Positions 54,194 to 62,505 of a stretch of DNA of 64,000 nt are shown in pieces (the first letter of the stretch is position 1; every line of letters begins with the position of its first letter). Source of the stretch: Microbacterium sp. Leaf288. GTDB lineage: Bacteria; Actinomycetota; Actinomycetes; Actinomycetales; Microbacteriaceae. The notes beneath the pieces are model-generated. The model had not been told where the DNA came from, did not search any database, and saw nothing but the letters and a program-made list of their open reading frames with translations. The position numbers and the translations under genes are program-made. The stretch covers positions 892,084-956,083 of the forward strand of contig NZ_LMNI01000010.1 of the NCBI RefSeq assembly GCF_001422925.1, in the 5' to 3' direction.

Positions 54194-55393
54194 ATGAGCG
54201 ACCTTCCCCGCCTGACCGCGGCTGAGGCGGCGGCTCGTCTCGGCGTCAAGCCGGAGTCCCTGTACGCGTACGTGTCGCGGGGACTGCTGTCGCGAGAGCG
54301 CGATGCCGCGGGCTCGTCGTTCGATCCGCTGGAGGTGGAGGCGTTCGCGCGCCGGCGCCGGCGCTCCCCGAGTGCTGCCCCCGGCTCGCCGGCCCCGGGT
54401 ACGCCGCTCATGGTGCTCGACACCGGACTCGCCCACATCGAGGACGACGAACTGCACTATCGCGAGCGGTCGGCGGCGCGGCTCGCGCGCGGGTCGTCGT
54501 TCGAGGAGGTCGTGACCTGGCTGTGGGACGTACCCGCGCTCCGTGCCCCGTCGCCTGCCGACCTCGTCGTCGCTCGGCGCACGATCGAGGCGCTGGGCCC
54601 GACCGCGCCGCCGGTCGACCGCCTGATCGTCGCGGTGGCGGCTCTCGCGGCCACCGACCCCCTGCGCGACGACTCCGATGCGTCGCAGCTGGTGCGCGTG
54701 GGGGCGCGGCTCGTCACGGGCCTGGCCGGCGCGCTCGCTCCCGCCGGCCAGGAGCCGGACGTCGCACGGACCCTGTGGGGCGCACTCGCTCCGCATGACC
54801 TCCCTGGCGGACCCCGCCTCCTCGACGCGGCACTGGTGCTCGTCATCGACCACGATCTCGCCGTCTCCACCCTGGCCGCGCGTGTCGCGGCGTCGGCCCG
54901 CGCCTCCGGATACGCCGTCGTCACCGCCGCTCTCGGCGCTTTCGATGCGCCCCTGCACGGCACCGCGAGCCGGGCGGCCGCGCAGCTGCTGCGGGCCGTC
55001 CGCGACGGCGACGCACCGTCGACCGCGATCGCGCGCGCCGTGCGCGACGGGGGTCGCGGCATCCCCGGGTTCGGGCAGCCGCTCTATGCCGGGGGCGACA
55101 TGCGCGCGCGCGTGCTCCTCGAGCTGCTGCGGGAGGCGCCGCAGAGCGCGCGCGTCCTCGCCGCGGTGGACGCCGTCGCCGACGAGGTGGCGCGCCGTGC
55201 GGACGTGCGTCCGAACCTCGACCTCGCGTTGGCTGCCCTCACCCTGTGGGCGGACATGTCCGATGACGCCGGGTCGGTGATCTTCGCGATCGGACGCATC
55301 GTCGGCTGGATCTCGCACGCGGTGGACGAGTACAACGAACGCCCGATGCGCCTGCGACCGCGGGGGCGTTACGTGGGTCCTGCTCCGGAGTGA
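54194..55393 (+). CDS. Helix-turn-helix / citrate-synthase-like fusion, probable regulator
   Basis: 399 aa. Residues 1-55 are a MerR/excisionase-type helix-turn-helix (LTAAEAAARLGVKPESLYAYVSRGLLSRERD with a basic wing FARRRRRS). Residues 75-399 form a citrate synthase domain: ITHRE-equivalent LAHIEDDELHYRER, LHGTAS (His255), GIPGFGQPLYAGGDMRAR, NLDLALAAL (Asp343), VGWISHAVDEY. The second catalytic His (GFGH) is Gln295, so normal catalysis is doubtful. ATG at 54194, no Shine-Dalgarno, directly after a palindrome. Overlaps the convergent hydrolase gene by 25 bp. Confidence 0.87.
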   Translation: MSDLPRLTAAEAAARLGVKPESLYAYVSRGLLSRERDAAGSSFDPLEVEAFARRRRRSPSAAPGSPAPGTPLMVLDTGLAHIEDDELHYRERSAARLARGSSFEEVVTWLWDVPALRAPSPADLVVARRTIEALGPTAPPVDRLIVAVAALAATDPLRDDSDASQLVRVGARLVTGLAGALAPAGQEPDVARTLWGALAPHDLPGGPRLLDAALVLVIDHDLAVSTLAARVAASARASGYAVVTAALGAFDAPLHGTASRAAAQLLRAVRDGDAPSTAIARAVRDGGRGIPGFGQPLYAGGDMRARVLLELLREAPQSARVLAAVDAVADEVARRADVRPNLDLALAALTLWADMSDDAGSVIFAIGRIVGWISHAVDEYNERPMRLRPRGRYVGPAPE

Positions 55394-56067
55394 GCCCGGC
55401 GCAACCACTCGGCGACCATCGGTGCGAGGCCGGCCGCGATCTCGGCCGGCGCACGCTTGTGCCCCTTCACCTCGAACGAGTGCCCACCGCCGTCGATCCA
55501 GGCGATCTCGGCGACCTGGCACGACGCGACGGCCTCTTCGAGCTGCTCATGCGGGTCGATGAAGGGGTCGTTCGTGCCTTCGACGAAGAGCTGCGGCTGC
55601 GACACGTCCGGCAGGTGTGCAGTGCGAGCCTTGTCGGGGTTCCCCGGCGGATGCAGCGGGTACCCGAGGTACACCAGGCCCGCAGGAGCGATCACACCCT
55701 CCGCCGCCGCCATCGACGCCATGCGTCCGCCGTACGACTTGCCCATCGCGAACACGGGCGCACCCGCGGCGCGCTCTGCCAGCTCGGCGTGGACCGCCGC
55801 CCACGTCGCGATCGCGTGCGCCGCAGGTCCCGGCATCCGTCTCCCCGCCTCCACGTACGGGAAGTTGAACCGCAGCGTGGCGACGCCCTCTCGCGCCAGC
55901 GCGTCGGCGAATCCGGTGAGGAACGGATGCCGATACCCCGCGCCCGCACCGTGCGCCACGGCCGCGAACGCCCATGCCGATGACGGCATGACGAGGTCGG
56001 CCGATACCTCGGCGCTCCCGTTCGGGAGCGCGACGGTGATCCGCGAGGGATCCCCGTCTTCGTTCAT
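55369..56067 (-). CDS. Alpha/beta hydrolase family protein
   Basis: 232 aa. Serine hydrolase fold: VAHGAGAGYRHPFLTGFADALA (oxyanion side), LRFNFPYVE, nucleophile in MGKSYGGRMAS, acid in EGTNDPFIDPHEQ, and His in DGGGHSFEVKGHK. Resembles the KANL3/TEX30-type short hydrolases annotated dienelactone hydrolase-like. Substrate unknown. Its ATG overlaps the stop of the general stress protein gene by 4 nt. Confidence 0.88.
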   Translation of the reverse strand: MNEDGDPSRITVALPNGSAEVSADLVMPSSAWAFAAVAHGAGAGYRHPFLTGFADALAREGVATLRFNFPYVEAGRRMPGPAAHAIATWAAVHAELAERAAGAPVFAMGKSYGGRMASMAAAEGVIAPAGLVYLGYPLHPPGNPDKARTAHLPDVSQPQLFVEGTNDPFIDPHEQLEEAVASCQVAEIAWIDGGGHSFEVKGHKRAPAEIAAGLAPMVAEWLRRAHSGAGPT

Positions 56068-56804
56068 GCGCTCCTGCTGTCGTCCGCGTGCGGCGCGTCG
56101 GCGTGATCCTGCCTCGCGTCGGTCGGCGGCTCGGGCTCGGTCGGCTCGCCGGGGCGCTCGACCGGCTCGGGACTCACGGCGTGCGCTCCGGGTGCGGCCT
56201 CATCGCCGGGCTCGCCCTCGGCATCGGGCTTCGCCGCGACCCGCTCGCCGTACTTCGGCGGCTCGGCGGACGGAGCCGCGGAGCCCGGGGCAACCGGTGC
56301 CGTCGGTACGACCGGAACGGCGGGCGTCACGGCGGTCTGGGGGCCGAGCACCTGACGCGCCCGGCCGACGCTGTTGTCGGTGACGGTGACCTCGTAGTGG
56401 TCGGCGACGACCTGCATCACGGACGCGTAGTCGCGGCGCCGGCGCACGAACGAGTACGCCACGATGCTCAGCAGCATTCCGATCGCGATGCCGACGAACA
56501 GCACGCCGACGAATGCCTGGATCGGCACGGACGGCGAGCCGATGACGAGGATCGCCGAGAAGAGAAGGCCGAGGAGGAGTCCGTTCACCGCGCCCGACCG
56601 CGCGGCCGACGCGTAGCCCAGACGGCCGGTGATGCGCTCGATCGAACGGAGTCCCTGCCCCACGATCGCGATGTCGCGTGCCGGAATGTCGGCCGCGATG
56701 AGGGACGACACCGCCTTCTGCGCCGCCTCGTACGTCGGGAAGTTCGCCACGGTCTGCCCGACCGCGTCAGAACTCTGCGGAGAGCGCCCTCCCATCATGG
56801 TCAT
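56064..56804 (-). CDS. General stress protein-like membrane protein (YflT-type N-terminus)
   Basis: 246 aa. The N-terminus VANFPTYEAAQKAVSSLIAADIPARDIAIVGQGLRSIERITGRLGYASAARSGAVNGLLLG is the general-stress (YflT/GsiB-like) domain, followed by two helices (LLFSAILVIGSPSVPIQAFV, GVLFVGIAIGMLLSIVAYSF) and an 85-residue acidic, Pro-rich tail. Function unknown. ATG at 56804 with GGGAGG 8 nt upstream; an ATG at 56798 with GGGGAG is equally placed. Divergent from the MgtE_N/CBS gene. Confidence 0.82.
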   Translation of the reverse strand: MTMMGGRSPQSSDAVGQTVANFPTYEAAQKAVSSLIAADIPARDIAIVGQGLRSIERITGRLGYASAARSGAVNGLLLGLLFSAILVIGSPSVPIQAFVGVLFVGIAIGMLLSIVAYSFVRRRRDYASVMQVVADHYEVTVTDNSVGRARQVLGPQTAVTPAVPVVPTAPVAPGSAAPSAEPPKYGERVAAKPDAEGEPGDEAAPGAHAVSPEPVERPGEPTEPEPPTDARQDHADAPHADDSRSA

Positions 56805-56831
56805 CTCCCCATCCTCCCACGGCGCGCGGAC

Positions 56832-56837
56832 TACGCT
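56832..56837 (+). promoter_or_regulatory. -10 box of the MgtE_N/CBS operon, leaderless type
   Basis: TACGCT followed by 7 nt and the GTG at 56845. Confidence 0.42.
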
Positions 56838-56844
56838 GGGACGT

Positions 56845-58173
56845 GTGAGCACGCAGAGGGTTTTCGTCGCGCGCCTGTCCGGGTGCTCGGTCTTCGACCC
56901 CGCCGGCGACCGCCTCGGCAAGGTCCGCGACGTCGTCGTCATCTACCGCAAAGACGATCCGCCCCGTGTGATCGGGCTCATGGTCGAGATCCCCGGCCGG
57001 CGGAACGTGTTCGTCTCGATCGGCCGCGTCACCTCGATCGCGACCGGCCAGGTCATCACCACCGGGCTCATCAACGTCCGACGCTTCCAGCAGCGCGGCG
57101 GCGAGGTGCGCGTCATGGCGGAACTCCTCGGCCGCAAGGTGTTCTTCGCCGACGGATCCGGAACCGCGGTGATCGAGGACGTGGCGATCGAGCGCAACCG
57201 TCTCGGCGAGTGGGACGTCGGGCAGCTCTTCCTGCGCAAGCCGAAGACGACGGCCTCCCCCTTCGCCAAGGGTCCCACCACGTTCGCGAACTGGGACGCG
57301 GTGCGCGAGAGCCAGGTGCCCGGCGAGGCGCAGTCCGCCGAGCAGCTGGTGGCGACGTACTCCGAGCTGCGGCCCGCCGACCTCGCGAACACGCTGCTCG
57401 ACCTGCCCGAGGAGCGGCTGCTCGAGGTCGTCGACGAGCTCCCCGATGACCGTCTCGCCGACGCCCTCGAGGAGATGCCCGAAGAGGAGCAGGTCCACAT
57501 CCTCGAAGCCCTCGACGACGAGCGCGCCGCCGACATCCTCGACGCCATGGAGCCCGACGACGCGGCCGACGTCCTCGGACAGCTGCCCGAGGACCAGCGC
57601 GAAGAGCTCCTCGAGCTCATGGAGCCCGAGGAGGCGGAAGACGTCCGCGCCCTTCTCAAGTACGGCCCCGACACTGCGGGCGGCCTCATGACGAGTGAGC
57701 CCATCGTGCTCTCCGCCGATGCGACGATCGCCGAGGCCCTCGCGCTGATCCGTCGTCACGAGCTGCACCCCGCGCTCGCGGCCGCTGTCTTCGTGACCCT
57801 TCCTCCGTACGAGACCCCCACGGGGCGCCTGCTCGGCACCGTGCACTTCCAGCGGATGCTGCGCTACCCGCCGCACGAGCGGCTGGGGGCGATCATCGAC
57901 GACACGCTCGACCCGGTGCCGGCGACGGCGTCGGCGGCCGAGGTCGCTCGTCTGCTCGCCTCGTACAACCTCGTCTCCCTGCCCGTCGTCGACCCCGCCC
58001 ATCGGCTGGTCGGCGCGGTCAGCGTCGACGACGTGCTCGACTATCTCCTCCCCGAGGACTGGAGATCGCACGATGCCGAGGAGGATGAACGCCCGGCATC
58101 CGAGTCCGTACCCACCACGACCGCCAGCACGTCTGTGCTCGGCAAGCCATCCGGCACAGGGAGGAGGCGCTGA
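56845..58173 (+). CDS. Soluble MgtE N-domain / CBS protein with PRC-barrel-like N-terminus
   Basis: 442 aa. Residues 1-150 contain two PRC-barrel-like repeats (VFDPAGDRLGKVRDVVV and GRKVFFADGSGTAVIEDVAIE). Then an MgtE_N superhelical domain rich in repeats of DLPEERLLEVVDELPDD / EMPEEEQVHILEALDDE / AMEPDDAADVLGQLPED, ending with TAGGLMTSEPIVL and two CBS repeats (to about 410). The MgtE channel membrane domain is missing, so this is a Mg-sensor-like cytosolic protein. It overlaps the DUF1003 gene by 1 nt. Confidence 0.87.
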   Translation: MSTQRVFVARLSGCSVFDPAGDRLGKVRDVVVIYRKDDPPRVIGLMVEIPGRRNVFVSIGRVTSIATGQVITTGLINVRRFQQRGGEVRVMAELLGRKVFFADGSGTAVIEDVAIERNRLGEWDVGQLFLRKPKTTASPFAKGPTTFANWDAVRESQVPGEAQSAEQLVATYSELRPADLANTLLDLPEERLLEVVDELPDDRLADALEEMPEEEQVHILEALDDERAADILDAMEPDDAADVLGQLPEDQREELLELMEPEEAEDVRALLKYGPDTAGGLMTSEPIVLSADATIAEALALIRRHELHPALAAAVFVTLPPYETPTGRLLGTVHFQRMLRYPPHERLGAIIDDTLDPVPATASAAEVARLLASYNLVSLPVVDPAHRLVGAVSVDDVLDYLLPEDWRSHDAEEDERPASESVPTTTASTSVLGKPSGTGRRR

Positions 58174-58700
58174 TGGCACGCAGCACCCGCCAGCCGTCGC
58201 TCGACGCCCCTCGTGGCCGCTCGGGCATGCTGCAGCGCACCCCACAGCCGTCCAGCGACCGCTTCGGCCGCTTCTCGGAGGCGTTCGCGCGCGCGATGGG
58301 CACGTCGGGCTTCCTGATCGGGATGACGATCTTCGTGGCCGTGTGGCTGGCGTGGAACATCTTCATGCCCCCGCAGCTGCAGTTCGATCCCGCGGCGACC
58401 AACTTCACGCTGCTCACGCTGATCCTGTCGCTGCAGGCGTCGTATGCCGCGCCCCTCATCCTCCTCGCTCAGAACCGGCAGGACGACCGCGACCGCGTGC
58501 AGATCGAGCAGGATCGGCAGCGAGCCGAGCGCAACCTCGCCGACACGGAGTACCTCGCGCGCGAGGTCGTCGCACTGCGGATGGCCGTCAACGACTTCGC
58601 CGACCAGGTCCTCACGCGCGACGTCCTCCGCAGCGAGCTGCGCGCCATGCTCGAGAAGCTCGAGAGCTCCCCTGAGGTCGAGGACGGCGCCGCCCGATGA
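58173..58700 (+). CDS. DUF1003 membrane protein
   Basis: 175 aa. Two transmembrane helices (TSGFLIGMTIFVAVWLAWNIF and NFTLLTLILSLQASYAAPLILL) followed by a coiled, charged helix NRQDDRDRVQIEQDRQRAERN, matching DUF1003. It immediately follows the MgtE_N/CBS gene (stop/start overlap) and overlaps mrp by 4 nt; a functional link to the Mg-sensor-like protein is likely (inference). Confidence 0.9.
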   Translation: MARSTRQPSLDAPRGRSGMLQRTPQPSSDRFGRFSEAFARAMGTSGFLIGMTIFVAVWLAWNIFMPPQLQFDPAATNFTLLTLILSLQASYAAPLILLAQNRQDDRDRVQIEQDRQRAERNLADTEYLAREVVALRMAVNDFADQVLTRDVLRSELRAMLEKLESSPEVEDGAAR

Positions 58701-59848
58701 GCCCGGCCTCCGCGGACGCCGTCCGCACCGCCGTCGGCGCTGTCTCCGACCCCGAGCTGCGCAGACCCATCGGCGAGCTCGACATGGTCCGTGACATCTC
58801 GGTGGACGACGGCGTCGCGCACGTCGCGATCGCCCTCACGATCGTGGGGTGTCCCGCGGCTGACCGGATCGCGTCCGACGTGCGCGCGGCCGCGGCATCC
58901 GTTCCCGGGATCACGGACGTCGCACTCGAGGTGGGGGTCATGACTCCGGCCGAGCGGCACGCGCTCACCGAGCGGCTGCGCGGCGGACGAGCGCGCGAGA
59001 TGCCCTTCGGTCCCGGCACGCTCACGCGCGTCATCGCCGTCACGAGCGGCAAGGGCGGCGTCGGCAAGTCGACCGTCACCGCCAACCTCGCCGCCGCGCT
59101 GGCCGCACGTGGGCTCGCCGTCGGGCTCATCGACGCCGACGTGCACGGGTTCTCGATCCCGGGCCAGCTCGGGCTCGTCGCGGCAGACGGCACCGTGCCG
59201 CAGCCGACGCGCGTCGACGACCTCATGCTGCCGCCCGTCGCCTACGGCGTGAAGGTGATCTCGATCGGCATGTTCCTGCGCCGCTCCGCCGCAGACACGC
59301 CGGTCGGCGCCGTCGCGTGGCGCGGGCCCATGCTGCATCGCACCGTGCAGCAGTTCCTCACCGACGTCTATTTCGGCGACCTCGACGTGCTCCTGCTCGA
59401 CATGCCGCCCGGCACCGGCGACGTCGCGATCTCGGTGGGGCAGCTGCTGCCCAACGCCGAGGTGCTCGTCGTCACGACGCCGCAGGCGGCGGCGGCCGAC
59501 GTCGCGGTGCGCAGCGGTGTCGTCGCGCGTCAGACCGGGCAGCGTGTCATCGGGGTGGTCGAGAACATGGCCGCCATGACACTTCCCGACGGCACGACGG
59601 TCGATGTGTTCGGCGCGGGCGGAGGCGCCGCGGTCGCAGAGGCGCTCTCGCAGCCGGATGCCGAGGTGCCGCTGCTGGCTTCGGTGCCGCTCAGCCCGAC
59701 GCTGCGGACGGATGCGGATGCCGGGACCCCGGCGGTCATCGCACACCCCGACGACCCCGCGGCGCGGGCCATCGCCGGCATCGCTGAGACGCTGGCTCAG
59801 ACGCCGCGCGGACTGTCGGGCCGCTCGCTCCCGTTCCGCCCGCGCTGA
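58697..59848 (+). CDS. mrp: Mrp/NBP35-family P-loop ATPase
   Basis: 383 aa. An N-terminal MIP18/DUF59 domain (VRTAVGAVSDPELRRPIGELDMVRDI; TIVGCPAADRI keeps one Cys) and a deviant Walker A SGKGGVGKSTVTANLAAAL, IDADVHGFSIPG, and LLLDMPPGTGD. Iron-sulfur carrier or maturation family, but the CxxC expected after ENM is replaced by ENMAAMTLPDGTTVDVFG, as in other actinobacterial members. ATGA overlap with DUF1003; convergent with tatB after 12 nt. Confidence 0.92.
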   Translation: MSPASADAVRTAVGAVSDPELRRPIGELDMVRDISVDDGVAHVAIALTIVGCPAADRIASDVRAAAASVPGITDVALEVGVMTPAERHALTERLRGGRAREMPFGPGTLTRVIAVTSGKGGVGKSTVTANLAAALAARGLAVGLIDADVHGFSIPGQLGLVAADGTVPQPTRVDDLMLPPVAYGVKVISIGMFLRRSAADTPVGAVAWRGPMLHRTVQQFLTDVYFGDLDVLLLDMPPGTGDVAISVGQLLPNAEVLVVTTPQAAAADVAVRSGVVARQTGQRVIGVVENMAAMTLPDGTTVDVFGAGGGAAVAEALSQPDAEVPLLASVPLSPTLRTDADAGTPAVIAHPDDPAARAIAGIAETLAQTPRGLSGRSLPFRPR

Positions 59849-59860
59849 ACAGCGCCGGGG

Positions 59861-60241
59861 TCAGGTCGCTTCGCTGTCGTAGGGCGTCGGGCCCTCGATC
59901 GGGCTGCGGTACGGCGACCGCACCGGCGTCGTCGGCGGCATGGGTGCGGACGGCGCCTGGGAGGCCGCGATGCTCGCGACCGGGGCGTCGTCGAGGAGCG
60001 CCTCACGGATGATGCGACGCGGGTCGTACTGGCGAGGGTCGAGCGTGCGCCAGTCGACGTCGTCGAAGTCCTCGCCCATCTCGTCGCGCATGCGCGTCCG
60101 TGCGGTCGTCACCCAGGTCCGCGCCCGTTTGGTCAGGCCGGCGAGCGACTCCGCATAGCGGGGCAGCCGCTCGGGTCCGAGGATGAGTGCCGCGACGAGT
60201 CCGATCAGCAGCAGCTTCTCGATCGTGAGGCCGAAGATCAT
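59861..60241 (-). CDS. tatB: Sec-independent translocase protein TatB
   Basis: 126 aa. One N-terminal helix MIFGLTIEKLLLIGLVAALILGPERLPRYAESLAGL with the hinge GPERLP, then an amphipathic helix and a Pro-rich C-terminus: TatA/B architecture, with the F-G-x-x-x-x-E start typical of TatB. Works with TatA/TatC (elsewhere) to export folded proteins. The ATG at 60241 follows TAATCT by 6 nt. Confidence 0.9.
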   Translation of the reverse strand: MIFGLTIEKLLLIGLVAALILGPERLPRYAESLAGLTKRARTWVTTARTRMRDEMGEDFDDVDWRTLDPRQYDPRRIIREALLDDAPVASIAASQAPSAPMPPTTPVRSPYRSPIEGPTPYDSEAT

Positions 60242-60247
60242 GCCTTC

Positions 60248-60253
60248 AGATTA
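60248..60253 (-). promoter_or_regulatory. -10 box of tatB, leaderless type
   Basis: On the minus strand TAATCT lies 6 nt before the ATG at 60241. Confidence 0.42.
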
Positions 60254-60313
60254 CCGCCGTGCCTGTGCGGCCAGCGCCGCGCGGCCGCGTAGGCTGGCGG
60301 GCGGAGGATGCCG

Positions 60314-60949
60314 ATGGGAGAGCAGAACGCGAACCAGCGGTTCGTCGACGAGGCGACGAGCGAGCCGGAGCACATCGCGCGTGCCCGCGCGCATGCGCTC
60401 GAGCTCGGAGCCGCACCGATCAGCCCGGCGATCGGCGCCCAGTGCGCGGTCATCGCAGCGGTGTCACAGGCGCTCAACATCGTCGAGATCGGCACGGGTG
60501 CCGGAGTCTCCGGGCTCTGGCTGCTGCACGGCTCCCCCCGCGCGACCCTCACCACCATCGACAAAGAGCCCGAGCATCTCGGCGCCGCCCGCCAGGCGTT
60601 CGCCGAGGCCCGGATCCCTCCGGCTCGTGCCCGCTTCATCACCGGCCGCGCCTCGGAGGTGCTGCCGCGCATGAACGAGGCGTCCTACGACATCGTGCTC
60701 GTGGACGCCGATCCCGAGGGGGTCATCGAGTACGTCGAGCACGGTCTGCGACTGGTGCGGGCCGGCGGGACGGTGCTCGTCCCCCGCGTGATGGCCGGTG
60801 GGGCCGTCGCCGACCCGGTGCGGCGGGACCCCGTGACCACCGCGTACCGCTCGCTCATTCAGGAGACGCAGGCCTCTCCCGCGGTGATCGGCGCACTGTC
60901 GATCACGGGCGAGGGACTGCTGCAGCTCACCACCGTCTCCACGCCCTGA
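60314..60949 (+). CDS. O-methyltransferase family protein
   Basis: 211 aa, SAM-dependent, class I fold of the caffeoyl-CoA/catechol O-methyltransferase family: VEIGTGAGVSGLWLL (motif I), TTIDKEPEHL (ribose-binding acid), YDIVLVDADPEG (metal/substrate Asp region), and GLRLVRAGGTVLVPRVM. Substrate unknown. GGAGG ends just before an upstream ATG (60308) but is 6 nt before the ATG at 60314, so the latter is chosen. Divergent from tatB; followed by a strong terminator. Confidence 0.9.
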   Translation: MGEQNANQRFVDEATSEPEHIARARAHALELGAAPISPAIGAQCAVIAAVSQALNIVEIGTGAGVSGLWLLHGSPRATLTTIDKEPEHLGAARQAFAEARIPPARARFITGRASEVLPRMNEASYDIVLVDADPEGVIEYVEHGLRLVRAGGTVLVPRVMAGGAVADPVRRDPVTTAYRSLIQETQASPAVIGALSITGEGLLQLTTVSTP

Positions 60950-60965
60950 CTGCTCCGCACCGCAT

Positions 60966-61003
60966 GCAAGAACGGCCGGTCCGATCGGACCGGCCGTTCT
61001 TGC
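60966..61003. terminator. Bidirectional hairpin terminator
   Basis: A 38-nt perfect palindrome (arms GCAAGAACGGCCGGTCC around a GATC centre) between the convergent O-methyltransferase and DUF3117 genes. Confidence 0.9.
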
Positions 61004-61012
61004 AACGAGCGA

Positions 61013-61186
61013 CTACGCGGCGTTGACGACGCCCCCCAGGACGTCGTAGAGCTCCTTGGCCTCAGCGTCGTTCACCGAGACGACCAGACGACCGCCTCCC
61101 TCGAGCGGCACGCGCACGATGATGAGTCGACCCTCCTTCACGGCCTCCATCGGCCCGTCTCCGGTTCTCGGCTTCATGGCTGCCAT
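61013..61186 (-). CDS. DUF3117 family small protein
   Basis: 57 aa, MAAMKPRTGDGPMEAVKEGR followed by LIIVRVPLEGGGRLVVSVND and a short helix ending DVLGGVVNAA. This matches the very conserved actinobacterial DUF3117 family (about 55-60 aa), of unknown function. ATG at 61186 with AAAGGAG 6-7 nt upstream. The gene lies immediately after the shared hairpin terminator. Confidence 0.9.
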   Translation of the reverse strand: MAAMKPRTGDGPMEAVKEGRLIIVRVPLEGGGRLVVSVNDAEAKELYDVLGGVVNAA

Positions 61187-61281
61187 TGCGGCTCCTTTTC
61201 ATCGATGGTCTGCACGTCAAGTTTATCGTGAGGGCCGACGCCCCGGGCACGCCTGGGGAAAGCGGCATCCGTCATCCGGCG

Positions 61282-62505
61282 TCATGGGACCTGCCAGTTC
61301 GTGCTTCCCAGGGCATACATGTTGTAGATCCACCACCACTGCCCCACGAGACACGCGATCAGCACGCCGATCCGCCAGATGCGAGAGCGCGGAACGGCGA
61401 ACGCACCCCACAGCGGCGACAGCGGCACCAGCAGGCGGAAGATGCTCGACTGCGGAAAGAAGACCAGCAGGAGGTAGACGAGGTAGCTCGCACTCCACAG
61501 GCGGATCTCGATACCGAGCCGGCGCACGTGCGGCAGCGCGACCAGGGCCACCGCGATGAGGAGCAGTCCCCCGCCGACGAGGGCGTACCCGAGGGCAAGC
61601 GGGAGGTGCCACATCGTCTCGAACCAGTAGGAGATTCCCGCGAGGAACGGCTCGAGCGGCGTGAACGTCGCGTCGCCGAGGATCCAGTTGCGCCGCCAGG
61701 CCATCTCCGTGACGAGATAGGCGTCCGGGTTCCCCGTCACCCATCCCGCGATGAACTGCCACGCGAACCCCGCCACCGCGGCGAGAAGGCCGGCGGCGAT
61801 GATGTGCCCGATCTCCGGTGCCCGCAGCGGTTCACGCGCCCGTGTGAACCAGCGCCAGATGCCGAACAGCGCGAGGAACAGGGCGAACGCCAGCACGCCG
61901 GGTCGTGTGAACGCCATCAGCGGGATCAGGGCATACAGCCACACATAGCGCCGGCGTGCCACCGCGAGCAGCGCGCAGAACAGCCAGAACAGGTTGAGCG
62001 CCTCGGCATATCCGACGTGGAAGAGCGCCGCGAGCGGTCCGCTCGCGAAGAACGCCACAGCCCAGAGCGTCGCCGACTCGTCCAGCCGCCTCCGCAGCAG
62101 GTAGTAGAGGGCGACGGATGCCCCGTACCCGGCGACCAGCGACACGATGAGGGCGCCGGTGTGCCAGAGGCCGAACGGGACCGAGACCCACTGCGCGAGC
62201 CACGGATAGATCGGGAGGAACGCCCAGGCGTTCTCAGCGACCTGGCCGGCGTCATTGAGCGGCAGCCGGCTCGGGTAGCCGGAAACCGCGACCAGCCAAT
62301 ACCACTCGCCGTCCCACGCGACGACGGTGTCGCCCAACCGGGCATCCGCACCCATCCGGGACGTGAAGCCGGAGAGCTCGGTGGCCGCGAACAGGAACAG
62401 CGTGGTGACCATCCTGGCGACGACGTAGATCGCCGCGACCCGCGCAGCAGTCCGAGCCGCAGACGGACGCGTCACCGGCGACAGCGTCAGCTGCTCGCCA
62501 GCCAC
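61282..62505 (-). CDS. PIG-V-type mannosyltransferase, integral membrane
   Basis: 407 aa, about nine to eleven hydrophobic helices. GT-C fold signature early in the first loop: TVVAWDGEWYWLVAVSGYPS (WD catalytic Asp; WYxxIAxxGY-like), then FLPIYPWLAQ, VGYAEALNLFWLFC, and TRPGVLAFALFL, all matching the PIG-V/GPI-mannosyltransferase family that uses polyprenyl-phosphate mannose. In actinobacteria such enzymes mannosylate lipids or proteins. GTG at 62505 overlaps the dapE stop by 19 nt; GTG at 62475 is an alternative start 11 nt after that stop. Confidence 0.85.
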   Translation of the reverse strand: MAGEQLTLSPVTRPSAARTAARVAAIYVVARMVTTLFLFAATELSGFTSRMGADARLGDTVVAWDGEWYWLVAVSGYPSRLPLNDAGQVAENAWAFLPIYPWLAQWVSVPFGLWHTGALIVSLVAGYGASVALYYLLRRRLDESATLWAVAFFASGPLAALFHVGYAEALNLFWLFCALLAVARRRYVWLYALIPLMAFTRPGVLAFALFLALFGIWRWFTRAREPLRAPEIGHIIAAGLLAAVAGFAWQFIAGWVTGNPDAYLVTEMAWRRNWILGDATFTPLEPFLAGISYWFETMWHLPLALGYALVGGGLLLIAVALVALPHVRRLGIEIRLWSASYLVYLLLVFFPQSSIFRLLVPLSPLWGAFAVPRSRIWRIGVLIACLVGQWWWIYNMYALGSTNWQVP

